A stretch of DNA of 41,455 nucleotides, taken from the NCBI GenBank assembly GCA_964596535.1, contig CAZQUR010000012.1, positions 1 through 41,455 of the forward strand, read 5' to 3'. The notes beneath the pieces are model-generated. The model searched no databases. It worked only from the letters and a program-made list of their open reading frames with translations, and was not told the origin of the DNA. A program made the position numbers and the translations under genes. The DNA is from GCA-002779465 sp964596535. Its GTDB lineage: Bacteria; Desulfobacterota; Desulfobacteria; Desulfobacterales; UBA2156. Of this stretch, positions 9,324-15,943 are shown in pieces. The number at the start of each line of letters is the position of its first letter. Within the stretch, counting starts at the first letter, position 1.

Positions 9324-9731
9324 ATGAAAAAGATCGCTTTAATCACCGCCATTCTGTTTTTGACGGGTGTTTCTTTGTATGCCGGCGATTCACCCAAGGC
9401 CGAGGGGAATTTCTGGGAGAAGATGCTCACCAAAGTCAACCAGATCATCCCCAAAAAAAAGGTGGACGCGGAGACCTCCATCGCCGGTATCCGGGGGAAG
9501 GGCCAGGAAGAAGGGGAATCCCTTTACTGGAAGGGCGAAGACACCGTCGTTTCGGTCACCGAGGAAGAGCTGGAGGCCTTTAAAGCCGCCGTACGGAAGG
9601 CGCTGGAAGGAGAGACGGATCAGGCCATTGAGCTGTTCGAGCAATTCAATGAGCAGTTCCCGAAAAGCGCTTTGCGAATCGACGCCCAAAAAGCCATCAG
9701 CGAACTAAAGGCAAACGCCTCAAAGACGTAA
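9324..9731 (+). CDS. Small secreted protein with TPR-like helical C-terminus
   Basis: A 135-residue protein with a clear Sec signal peptide (MKKIALITAILFLTGVSLYAG, cleavage after about residue 20). A charged middle follows, then a helical segment, FKAAVRKALEGETDQAIELFEQFNEQFPKSALRIDAQKAISEL, which resembles one TPR/YbgF-like repeat. I prefer the ATG at 9324, preceded by GGGG, over a TTG twelve bases earlier. The gene starts 24 bases after the large lipoprotein and probably shares its transcript, so a joint role in the envelope is a reasonable inference. No named family is recognised. Confidence 0.75.
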   Translation: MKKIALITAILFLTGVSLYAGDSPKAEGNFWEKMLTKVNQIIPKKKVDAETSIAGIRGKGQEEGESLYWKGEDTVVSVTEEELEAFKAAVRKALEGETDQAIELFEQFNEQFPKSALRIDAQKAISELKANASKT

Positions 9732-9757
9732 TCCCTGGCTCCGGCGGGACCCGAATT

Positions 9758-10756
9758 TCAAAATGATTCCGGCGGCTGCCCGTCCAGGCATCCGAGAATT
9801 TCGGATGCGGCCGCCGTGGGAGAAAGCGTACCTGCTTGGACGTTTCGGATAAGGACCGGAAGATGGGCCTTGATTTCCGGATGACTGTGGAGCCGGTCCT
9901 TTAATCCTTCCTCCACCAACGCCCACATCCAATCCAGGGCCTGACGCCTGCGCTTTTCCGCCAGTTCACCGGCGGCCGCCAGTTTTTCTCGATGATCCAA
10001 CACCACCTGCCAGATTTCATCGAGCCCCGTGCGTTCTTTTGCACTGCATGTGAGCACCGGCGGCCTCCAGGTGGGGGAGACGGGCGCAAGGAGTCCTAAG
10101 GCGGTCTCATATTCCTTTTGCGCGCGTTTGGCGTTTTCGATATTGTCCTGGTCGGCTTTATTGATGGCGAGGGCATCGGCGATCTCAAGAACCCCTTTTT
10201 TAATGCCCTGAATTTCGTCTCCGGCGCCGGCCAGCATCAAGACCAGGAAGAAGTCGACCATGGACGCCACCGAGATTTCGCTCTGGCCGACCCCTACGGT
10301 CTCCACCAGGATCACGTCGAATCCCGCCGCTTCGCAGATCAACATGGTTTCCCGGGTTTTCCGGGCGACGCCCCCCAGGCTTCCCCCGGAAGGAGAAGGA
10401 CGGATGAAGGCAAAGGGATGTGTGGATAGCTTTTCCATACGGGTTTTATCGGCCATTACGCTCCCGCCGCTCCGCCGGCTGCTCGGATCCACGGCCAGCA
10501 CGGCCAGGCGGTGCCCTTTTTCCACAAGGGTCGTGCCGAAACTCTCGATGAAGGTGCTCTTCCCCACGCCGGGCACACCGGTGATCCCGAGACGAACCGC
10601 ATTCCCGGTGTAAGGAAGAATGCCGTCGACGATTTCCTGGGCAAGGGCCTGATGCAAAGCCAGCCGGCTTTCCACCCGGGTGATGGCCTTGGAAAGCATC
10701 CTGCGGTCTTTAGCGATGATGCCCTGGATAAAATATTGGGGGTCTTCCCGCGTCAT
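9758..10756 (-). CDS. meaB: MeaB/ArgK-type P-loop GTPase, methylmalonyl-CoA mutase chaperone
   Basis: A 332-residue cytoplasmic GTPase that in characterised relatives guards and reloads the adenosylcobalamin cofactor of methylmalonyl-CoA mutase. Visible features are the Walker A motif GVPGVGKST near residue 60, the AVDPSSRRSGGSVMADKTRM switch region, VETVGVGQSE (a G3-like motif), and INKAD as the guanine-specificity N-K-x-D motif. The length matches the family. The mutase itself is not in this window. Together with the cobalamin riboswitch and BtuB-like receptor at 28-31 kb, it points to B12-dependent propionate or methylmalonyl-CoA metabolism. It is convergent with the small secreted protein gene, 26 bases apart. 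Confidence 0.93.
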   Translation of the reverse strand: MTREDPQYFIQGIIAKDRRMLSKAITRVESRLALHQALAQEIVDGILPYTGNAVRLGITGVPGVGKSTFIESFGTTLVEKGHRLAVLAVDPSSRRSGGSVMADKTRMEKLSTHPFAFIRPSPSGGSLGGVARKTRETMLICEAAGFDVILVETVGVGQSEISVASMVDFFLVLMLAGAGDEIQGIKKGVLEIADALAINKADQDNIENAKRAQKEYETALGLLAPVSPTWRPPVLTCSAKERTGLDEIWQVVLDHREKLAAAGELAEKRRRQALDWMWALVEEGLKDRLHSHPEIKAHLPVLIRNVQAGTLSPTAAASEILGCLDGQPPESF

Positions 10757-10835
10757 GTCTGTTTTCTTTCAATCCATAAACGTGTTGAAACCGTAAAGAT
10801 TAGAACCCTCCCGCCAAACCCGACAGGATCGGCCC

Positions 10836-10851
10836 TTTTACGATTTCATCA
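10836..10851 (+). repeat. Short intergenic repeat TTTTACGATTTCATCA
   Basis: Exact second copy of the 16-mer at 39-54, in the spacer between meaB and the seven-gene run. Confidence 0.45.
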
Positions 10852-10993
10852 GACGTCGGCCGACGTGGCGGGTCCACCATATAAAGGCACCGGGACGCTG
10901 TCAACCGGTGTTCTCATGCGCGTGCAGCCGGTTCCGGGGGTTTCGGTGCCGCAAAGCGTAAAGCGGCGATGCAAAAAGGATACGGGATTGCAA

Positions 10994-11021
10994 TTGACAA
11001 TCCGTGCTGAAATCGAATAAA
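10994..11021 (+). promoter_or_regulatory. Candidate sigma70 promoter of the seven-gene redox/metal run
   Basis: TTGACA at 10994-10999 is a perfect -35 box; after 16 bases comes AATAAA (11016-11021) as a moderate -10 box. Transcription would start near 11028, just before the GTG at 11061. The rest of the 304-base spacer 10757-11060 shows no gene; it carries one copy of the 16-base TTTTACGATTTCATCA repeat. Confidence 0.45.
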
Positions 11022-11060
11022 AGAACGTGAAAAAAGGCTGATCGAAAATGGAGACTTCTC

Positions 11061-11669
11061 GTGGATTTTAAAAAGCACCTTGAGACCGCCTGGACAATGA
11101 CCCTGAAATGCATTGTCCCTTTGGTGATTTTGACCCTCGTCATGTTCGCCGTGTCCATTGTCACCCTCGGTATTCTCGCCCCGGTGACCCTGGCCGGCTA
11201 TACCCAATCCCTGCTGCTGCTGATGCGGACGGGCAGAGAACCGAAGGTCCAGGACCTTTTTTCCCAGATGCGCCTGTTTTTGCCGCTGCTCTTTTTCGGC
11301 ATCGTGGTCTTCATCGCATCGATTATCGGATTTGTCCTCCTGGTCCTCCCGGGATTTCTGGTGATTCTGGGGGTGCTTTTTTCCTGCTTCTACATGATCC
11401 CGCTCATGACGGATCGGGGGCTGGGCCTCATGGATGCCGTCAAGACCAGCTATGCCATGGCCATGTCAGGGAGCAAGCAGGACCACGCGGTGGCGGTTCT
11501 CATCTTCATCGCCATCACTGCGGTGGGAGGCTCCGTGGCCGTGGGGTCTTTGTTTACCCAGCCTCTGGCAACGCTGTTCTTTTTGTCCGTTTACGAAGAA
11601 AAATCCGCCGAATTCGGTAAACAAAGCCCTGCTGCCCCATGGCGTCCCAATTCAACGATAAAATCCTGA
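11061..11669 (+). CDS. Polytopic inner-membrane protein of unknown function
   Basis: A 202-residue protein with about four or five transmembrane segments (residues 15-45, 75-115, 145-180) rich in Gly, Pro, Leu and Val. It contains a conserved-looking central stretch, GLGLMDAVKTSYAMAMS, of the kind found in DUF975-like or 'membrane domain of glycerophosphoryl diester phosphodiesterase'-like proteins, but I cannot place it firmly. The start is a GTG. The gene opens a run of seven same-strand genes, and its 3' end overlaps the next gene, a thioredoxin-like protein, by 31 bases, so the two are very likely cotranscribed. A role in redox or metal homeostasis is guilt by association only. Confidence 0.7.
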   Translation: MDFKKHLETAWTMTLKCIVPLVILTLVMFAVSIVTLGILAPVTLAGYTQSLLLLMRTGREPKVQDLFSQMRLFLPLLFFGIVVFIASIIGFVLLVLPGFLVILGVLFSCFYMIPLMTDRGLGLMDAVKTSYAMAMSGSKQDHAVAVLIFIAITAVGGSVAVGSLFTQPLATLFFLSVYEEKSAEFGKQSPAAPWRPNSTIKS

Positions 11670-11986
11670 TCGAGGTCATCTACAAGGCCGACTACTGCCT
11701 CCCCTGCCATTTCATGGATGAAGCGGTGCGGGAAGTGCTCCCCCAATACACCGGAAGAGTGGAATACCGGCGGGTGGAGTTTCTGAAAGGCAACGGCCGG
11801 AAACGCTTCTTTGAGCTTTCGTGCGCCCTGTTCGGGGAGGAAGCGGTGCGCACCCACTGCCGCCTGGCGCCTGTTCCTTCCCTGTTCATCGACGGAGAAC
11901 TCGTGGCGGAAAGCATTCCCCCGCGGTTCGAGCTCGAAGAAGCCATTGAAGACGCCTTATCTCAGAAGCGGCGTCAAGGAGGATAA
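11639..11986 (+). CDS. Thioredoxin-like protein with CxxC motif (Cys paralogue)
   Basis: A 115-residue cytoplasmic protein of thioredoxin/glutaredoxin-like fold. The redox motif is C-L-P-C at about residues 20-23, preceded by a hydrophobic beta strand (ILIEVIY) and followed by a helix (MDEAVREVLP). A V-P-S-L-F-I-D-G-E-L-V segment is the cis-proline region near the substrate. It resembles the short thioredoxin-domain proteins of anaerobes rather than classical TrxA with WCGPC. The start overlaps the preceding membrane gene by 31 bases and the stop lies four bases before the next gene. That gene is a clear paralogue in which the first Cys of the motif is encoded by TGA. Confidence 0.85.
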   Translation: MASQFNDKILIEVIYKADYCLPCHFMDEAVREVLPQYTGRVEYRRVEFLKGNGRKRFFELSCALFGEEAVRTHCRLAPVPSLFIDGELVAESIPPRFELEEAIEDALSQKRRQGG

Positions 11987-11990
11987 CGTC

Positions 11991-12311
11991 ATGAAAAACA
12001 CAAAAGAGGTGCCGCGCCTTACTCTGGAAGTCCTTTCCGAAGGGAAACACTGAATCCCCTGTGAATATATGGCCCGGGTGGTCGAATCGGTGCTCCCGGA
12101 TTACGGGGACGCGGTGCGTTATGAAAAGGTGGAGACCAAAAAGATGACGGGGGCCCTGCGCTACGGAGAACTGTCGAAACGACTGGGGCGTCCGGTACCC
12201 GTACCGTCCATTTTCGTAAACGATGAACTGGTTTTTGAAACCACGCCTTCCGGCGAAGTGCTCCGGGAGTGGTTGGATCATTGCCTGGCTTCGAATGCGC
12301 ATGATGACTGA
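11991..12311 (+). CDS. Selenocysteine-containing thioredoxin-like protein (UxxC motif)
   Basis: A 106-residue thioredoxin-like protein read through an in-frame TGA at 12051-12053 as Sec21. An AAGGAGG ribosome site at 11976-11982 precedes the ATG at 11991, so translation begins well before the TGA. Read through, the frame gives U-I-P-C-E-Y-M, matching C-L-P-C-H-F-M of the paralogue next door. Homology continues on both sides of the TGA: LEVL before, VVESVLPDY and RYEKVE after, then VPSIFVNDELV as the cis-proline strand. The redox motif is therefore UxxC. Sec would lower the pKa and speed attack on disulfides, peroxides or metalloids. A stop-codon reading would leave a 20-residue peptide. The substrate is unknown. 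Proof needs a peptide spanning residue 21. Confidence 0.88.
12051..12053 (+). other. In-frame TGA read as selenocysteine (Sec21 of the UxxC thioredoxin-like protein)
   Basis: The frame is open on both sides and aligns to the Cys paralogue at 11639 with U in place of the first motif Cys. The next codons give I-P-C. Confidence 0.85.
12071..12099 (+). promoter_or_regulatory. Candidate bacterial SECIS region of the UxxC gene
   Basis: Two alternative stems lie 17-46 bases after the TGA. A short one pairs GGCC (12071-12074) with GGTC (12080-12083) around a CGGGT loop starting 22 bases after the TGA. A longer one pairs CCGGG (12074-12078) with CCCGG (12095-12099). Bacterial SECIS elements are loosely conserved, so the exact fold is uncertain. 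Confidence 0.45.
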
Positions 12312-12344
12312 TGCCCCGGTTTCGAATCGGAGACAAGCCCGACG

Positions 12345-13001
12345 ATGAATGTATGGATTATCGGTTGCGGAAAATTCGGATCCCGGGCCGCCGCGCTTCT
12401 TTTGCGATCCAGGCCGGATGCCCGTATCACCGTTGTGGATCCGGATCCCGCACGAATCGCGCCCTGGCGGGACCGGGTCGAAGTCGTTGAGGAGGACGGG
12501 GTTGCGTTCATGACGCGGCATCTCAAGACGGCGCCGGCCCCGGATTGGATCATCCCTGCGGCGCCGGTACACGTGGCCTGTTCTTGGATCATGGAAAATG
12601 CGCTCAAGGTCCGTTTGCAAACCGTTCCGGTGCCGGAAGAATACTTTGCCGCGCTCCCGAATCCTTTTCGCGGAGAAGACGAGGCGGTGTATGTCAGCTT
12701 CGCTGATTTTCAATGTCCCGAGGATTGCCCGGAACCAAAGGATCGCTGCACGGTGACCGGTCATCCCCGGGAGGAAGATATGGTCACCCTTTTTGAAAAA
12801 CTCCAGCGAACCGGTTTCCCTTCCGTTGTCGTTCACAGCCGCCTCCTTTATCCCGGGGTCGGAGGGTACCGGCCGGATGCCTTGTGGGAGATGAAAGGGC
12901 GCATCGAAAAAATGGACGGCCCCTTTCTTTTGGGAACCGCCTGCCGGTGCCACGGCGTTCTTCATGCACTCAAAGCAAGCCCCGTGGGCTGTTTTGGTTG
13001 A
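12345..13001 (+). CDS. Rossmann-fold NAD(P)-binding protein, TrkA-N-like, function unknown
   Basis: A 218-residue cytoplasmic protein. The N-terminus is a classic dinucleotide-binding beta-alpha-beta unit: VWIIGCGKFGSRAAALL with the G-x-G-x-x-G pattern, then ITVVDPDPARI with the acidic residue that follows the second strand. The rest (80-218) is not a known catalytic domain to me. It contains Cys-rich patches: C-P-E-D-C-P-E-P-K-D-R-C near 125-136 and a C-R-C-H-G segment near the end, which could bind a metal or cluster. It sits between the Sec thioredoxin-like gene and the ABC ATPase, 33 bases after the first and eight before the second, so cotranscription is likely. Confidence 0.75.
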   Translation: MNVWIIGCGKFGSRAAALLLRSRPDARITVVDPDPARIAPWRDRVEVVEEDGVAFMTRHLKTAPAPDWIIPAAPVHVACSWIMENALKVRLQTVPVPEEYFAALPNPFRGEDEAVYVSFADFQCPEDCPEPKDRCTVTGHPREEDMVTLFEKLQRTGFPSVVVHSRLLYPGVGGYRPDALWEMKGRIEKMDGPFLLGTACRCHGVLHALKASPVGCFG

Positions 13002-13009
13002 ACCGCAAT

Positions 13010-13765
13010 ATGTCTCGGGAAATCATTCGCGTTGAAGACCTCTGGTTTTCCTACAACGGGCATCCGGTCCTGCGGGAAGTGGACCTGGTGGTCCGGGAAA
13101 AGGAATTTTTGGCCCTCATCGGCCCGAACGGCGGCGGGAAAACCACCCTCTTGAAACTGATGCTGGGGCTCTTGAAACCGGATCGGGGAAAGATCCGTCT
13201 CTTTGATGCCCCTCCTTCGGCGGCGGCCCACCGGATCGGATACGTTCCCCAAGGGATCCATATCGAAAAAGGGCTTCCCGTGACGGCCCTGGACGTGGTG
13301 CTCATGGGACGCCGGATGCCGGGCTCCAAGGGACGGGGCCACGGAAACCGCGACAAGATAGCGGCCCGACACGTCATGGAGCAGTTGGGGATTTGGGACC
13401 TGCGGAACCGTCCGGTGGGGGTCCTTTCCGGGGGACAGCGACAGCGTCTTCTCATTGCCCGGGCCCTGGCGGCCGAACCCGAGATGCTCTTTTTGGACGA
13501 GCCCACCGCCAACGTGGATGCCAAGGGGCAGGGGGAACTTTATGATTTGCTGAGAGCCCTCAATGCCCGGATGACCATTCTCCTGGTGAGCCATGACATG
13601 ATGGTGGTATCGAGTCACTGCCATGCGGTGGCCTGCGTCAATGAACGGCTGCACTATCACGATGAAGCCGAAATTACGGATGAGATGATGGGTGCCTTCC
13701 AGTGCCCGGTCGATTTGATCGCCCACGGACACCCCCATCGGGTCTTGAGATCCCACGAGGACTGA
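13010..13765 (+). CDS. Metal-type ABC transporter ATP-binding protein (ZnuC/MntB-like)
   Basis: A 251-residue ABC ATPase. Walker A is seen as GPNGGGKTT near residue 38, the Q-loop in GYVPQG, the signature LSGGQRQR near 145, Walker B as MLFLDEP, and the H-loop in LLVSHD. The sequence style (VPQ, ALDVVLMGR, ANVDAKGQGELYDLL) is that of the manganese/zinc/iron chelate class, as is the His-rich end H-G-H-P-H. The reading frame extends upstream into the previous gene, but the ATG at 13010 fits the family start. The permease follows after three bases. No solute-binding protein gene is present in the window, so the metal and direction are not proven. Confidence 0.88.
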   Translation: MSREIIRVEDLWFSYNGHPVLREVDLVVREKEFLALIGPNGGGKTTLLKLMLGLLKPDRGKIRLFDAPPSAAAHRIGYVPQGIHIEKGLPVTALDVVLMGRRMPGSKGRGHGNRDKIAARHVMEQLGIWDLRNRPVGVLSGGQRQRLLIARALAAEPEMLFLDEPTANVDAKGQGELYDLLRALNARMTILLVSHDMMVVSSHCHAVACVNERLHYHDEAEITDEMMGAFQCPVDLIAHGHPHRVLRSHED

Positions 13766-13768
13766 CGG

Positions 13769-14593
13769 ATGCTCGAGATCCTCCAGTTCGATTTTTTCAG
13801 ACACGCGTTGATCGTGGGGTTTCTGGCCAGCATCCTGTGCGGCGTCATCGGCACCCTGGTGGTGATCAACCGTCTGGTTTTTCTTTCCGGCGGCATCGCC
13901 CATGCCGCTTACGGCGGCATCGGGCTTTCCATCTTTTTCGGAATCCCCTTTCTTGCCGGTACCCTGGGGTTTACCCTGGCCACGGCCCTGGTCATGGCGG
14001 CCATCACTTTCCATGCAAAACACCGCTCCGATACGGTGATCGGGGTGATCTGGGCGGTGGGAATGGCCCTGGGGATCCTCTTTGTGGACCTGACCCCCGG
14101 GTATCACGTGGATCTGATGAGTTATCTTTTCGGGAGTATTCTCACCGTCACCCGTATCGACCTTTTTGTCCTGGCCGGAACGAGCCTTTTCGTGATCCTT
14201 TCCGTGGGGTATTTCTACCATGACCTGTCCTCCATGGCCTTTGACGAAGAGTTCGCCCGGCTTCGCGGGGTGCCGGTGGGAGGGCTCTACGTTTTTCTGG
14301 TTTGCATGATTGCCGTGGCCGTGGTTCTGATTATTCGGGTGGTGGGATTGATTCTGGTCATGGCCTTGATGACGATTCCCCCTTTCATTGCGGAAGGCTA
14401 CGCCGCCTCCCTGCGGTCCATGATGCTTCTGGCGGTGGCCTTGAGCGCCCTTTTTACGGGGGCGGGGCTTTTCCTTGCTTTTGCCTTCAACCTGACGTCC
14501 GGGGCGGCCATTATCCTGGCGGCGGCGGCCGGATTCTTTCTGTCCCTCGGCCTGAAGCGCCTTTTCCTTCGATGGAGAAAAAACACGCCATGA
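13769..14593 (+). CDS. Metal-type ABC transporter permease (ZnuB/MntC, ABC-3 family)
   Basis: A 274-residue inner-membrane permease with eight or so hydrophobic helices, matching the usual length of the ABC-3 family that carries Zn, Mn or Fe. Diagnostic segments are FLSGGIAHAAYGGIGLSIF near the second helix and SMAFDEEFARLRGVPVGGLY, the cytoplasmic EAA-like loop that contacts the ATPase. RVVGLILVMALMTIPPFIAEGYA follows. It starts three bases after the ATPase gene and ends in an ATGA overlap with the YidD-like gene, so the operon structure is tight. The missing binding protein may lie elsewhere. Confidence 0.9.
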   Translation: MLEILQFDFFRHALIVGFLASILCGVIGTLVVINRLVFLSGGIAHAAYGGIGLSIFFGIPFLAGTLGFTLATALVMAAITFHAKHRSDTVIGVIWAVGMALGILFVDLTPGYHVDLMSYLFGSILTVTRIDLFVLAGTSLFVILSVGYFYHDLSSMAFDEEFARLRGVPVGGLYVFLVCMIAVAVVLIIRVVGLILVMALMTIPPFIAEGYAASLRSMMLLAVALSALFTGAGLFLAFAFNLTSGAAIILAAAAGFFLSLGLKRLFLRWRKNTP

Positions 14594-15036
14594 GCAAAAG
14601 GCTCATTCCGGCAGATTATCTCATGAGTTGCATCGCGGGTTTTTGCCTGGTTTTTACGGCGTGTGCCACAACGGGGATTTCAAGAAGTACGCCTGGGGAT
14701 CCCCTGTCGATGATGATCCGTTTTTACGAAGGCCCCTTGGATCATTTGTCCGCCGTGCGGGCGGGGGAATGTCCCATGTTTCCTTCCTGTTCGGCCTATG
14801 CCAAGGCCGCTGTTCAGGAATACGGATTATTTACGGGATGGATGATGGCCTCGGACCGGCTCATGCGGTGCGGCCGGGATGAAACCCGCCTTTCCCCCCC
14901 GATTTTCATTGACGGAAAATGGAAAACATACGATCCCCTCGAAAAGAACGCGCTTATCTTACCCGGCGGCGGAGCGGACGCCGCTGAAGGGGGAGGGGAA
15001 ATCCTTCAGCCGGATGGATTGCCGGCATCGTATTGA
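14590..15036 (+). CDS. YidD-like protein with lipoprotein signal
   Basis: A 148-residue protein. Residues about 45-100 match the YidD / 'membrane protein insertion efficiency factor' domain: MIRFYEGPLDHLSAVRAG, then E-C-P-M-F-P-S-C-S-A-Y with the family's Cys pattern, and YGLFTGWMMASDRLMRC. The N-terminus differs from ordinary YidD, which is short, cytoplasmic-face and lacks a signal. Here a hydrophobic stretch ends in V-F-T-A-C, a plausible lipobox that would place the domain outside the membrane. The chosen ATG overlaps the permease stop (ATGA). An upstream ATG at 14572 would lengthen it by six residues. Its 3' end overlaps the convergent DtxR gene by 31 bases. Confidence 0.8.
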   Translation: MSKRLIPADYLMSCIAGFCLVFTACATTGISRSTPGDPLSMMIRFYEGPLDHLSAVRAGECPMFPSCSAYAKAAVQEYGLFTGWMMASDRLMRCGRDETRLSPPIFIDGKWKTYDPLEKNALILPGGGADAAEGGGEILQPDGLPASY

Positions 15037-15527
15037 TGGCGGCAGGCGTCGAGACAGGACAGGCAATCGTTTCGATCGTTGGCGTCGGTGGCGCAATAAT
15101 TTAAAAACGCCTGGATCCAATCATTTCCCGTTCGGGGACAATTGTCGATAAATTCAATGAATTTTAGTAACTTGTCAATGGTTTTGGCATCCATGGTGTG
15201 TTCCATGCGACACGCCGCCGCCTCCGACGTCTCCGCGTCCACCTGGAGGACCCGAAAAAGAAAATCCTTCAAAATGTCGTGGCGACGGGTGATTTCCCGG
15301 GCGATTCGGGTCCCTTTTTCGGTCAGGGTGATGAATCGGTAGGGGGCATAATGGACAAGCCCTTTTTCCACCAGGCTCTTTAAGGCGCCGGTGACGGCCG
15401 CCGAGTGGACCCCCATCCGTTCGGCGATGTCCTTGGCCCGGGCCACTTTGTGGGTTTTCTCCAAGTCGAAGATGGTTTCCAGATAATCCTCGAGACTTTC
15501 CGAAAGTGGCATTTTCCTGGATTTCAT
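15006..15527 (-). CDS. DtxR/MntR-family metal-dependent repressor with Cys-rich tail
   Basis: A 173-residue regulator that probably represses the adjacent feo genes when Fe(II) is ample. An N-terminal winged helix (SLEDYLETIFDLEKTHKVARAKDIAERMGVHSAAVTGALKSLVEKGLV) is followed by the dimerisation and metal-binding domain with RRHDILKDFLFRVL and E-A-A-A-C-R-M-E-H, the usual site of the Cys, Glu and His ligands. There is no SH3 domain. The last 45 residues hold C-P, Y-C and C-L-S-C-L-D-A-C, a Cys-rich extension that could bind a cluster or metal. It is divergent from feoA across a 182-base control region. Confidence 0.88.
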   Translation of the reverse strand: MKSRKMPLSESLEDYLETIFDLEKTHKVARAKDIAERMGVHSAAVTGALKSLVEKGLVHYAPYRFITLTEKGTRIAREITRRHDILKDFLFRVLQVDAETSEAAACRMEHTMDAKTIDKLLKFIEFIDNCPRTGNDWIQAFLNYCATDANDRNDCLSCLDACRHQYDAGNPSG

Positions 15528-15612
15528 GCCATTGCCCCCTTTATTTCCATGATTAGAATAATATATTCATTTTTAAAGTCAAACAATTTTTTTATTTTAC
15601 CTTAAAAATGTC

Positions 15613-15641
15613 TTGACATCTTAAAAAAGTTAAGCATACTG
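15613..15641 (+). promoter_or_regulatory. feoAB promoter with a candidate DtxR operator
   Basis: TTGACA (15613-15618) and ATACTG or CATACT (15635-15641) form a sigma70-like promoter about 70 bases before feoA. The inverted repeat CTTAA-AAAAG-TTAAG (15620-15634) fills the spacer, and ATGTC-TT-GACAT (15609-15620) overlaps the -35 box. Either could bind the divergently encoded DtxR-family repressor. The flanking 15528-15610 is very AT-rich. Confidence 0.5.
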
Positions 15642-15709
15642 AAAAAGTATTGTTGCGGTGAACGCATTTAAAAGTCGATCCAAATAAGGCAAGTATCGGA
15701 GGAAACGCC

Positions 15710-15943
15710 ATGCAGCGCATCCTGATGCGGCAGATGAAAGACAACCAGAGCGGCACCATCGCAGCGATCAAGGCCAACGGAGAATTGGGCCGGCGGATTC
15801 GCGACATGGGCTTGGTTCCGGGAACCCCCATTAAAATTCAGGGACGGGCGCCGCTTTACGATCCGGTGGCCTTGCGGGTCATGAATTTCACCTTGACCCT
15901 GAGAAACAAGGAGGCCGACTTCATCGAAGTCAATGTGGAATGA
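15710..15943 (+). CDS. feoA: Ferrous iron transport protein A
   Basis: A 77-residue SH3-like cytoplasmic protein, the normal size for FeoA, which supports FeoB-mediated Fe(II) uptake. It shows the family segments GTIAAIKANGELGRRIRDMGLVPGTPIKIQG and DPVALRVMNFTLTLRNKEADFIEV. A GGAGG ribosome site precedes the ATG. Its stop overlaps the feoB start (ATGA at 15940-15943), so the two are translationally coupled. Confidence 0.95.
   Translation: MQRILMRQMKDNQSGTIAAIKANGELGRRIRDMGLVPGTPIKIQGRAPLYDPVALRVMNFTLTLRNKEADFIEVNVE

Noticed and set aside
11886..12965. 359-codon minus-strand frame covering the Sec thioredoxin gene
   Set aside because: Arg/Pro-rich shadow with no domain. The plus strand has ribosome sites, a paralogue match and a Rossmann motif.
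12962..14221. Long open frame (419 codons) on the minus strand
   Set aside because: It lies opposite the ABC ATPase and permease, whose motifs are clear. Its His/Gly/Asp-rich composition is typical of the antisense of GC-rich genes.
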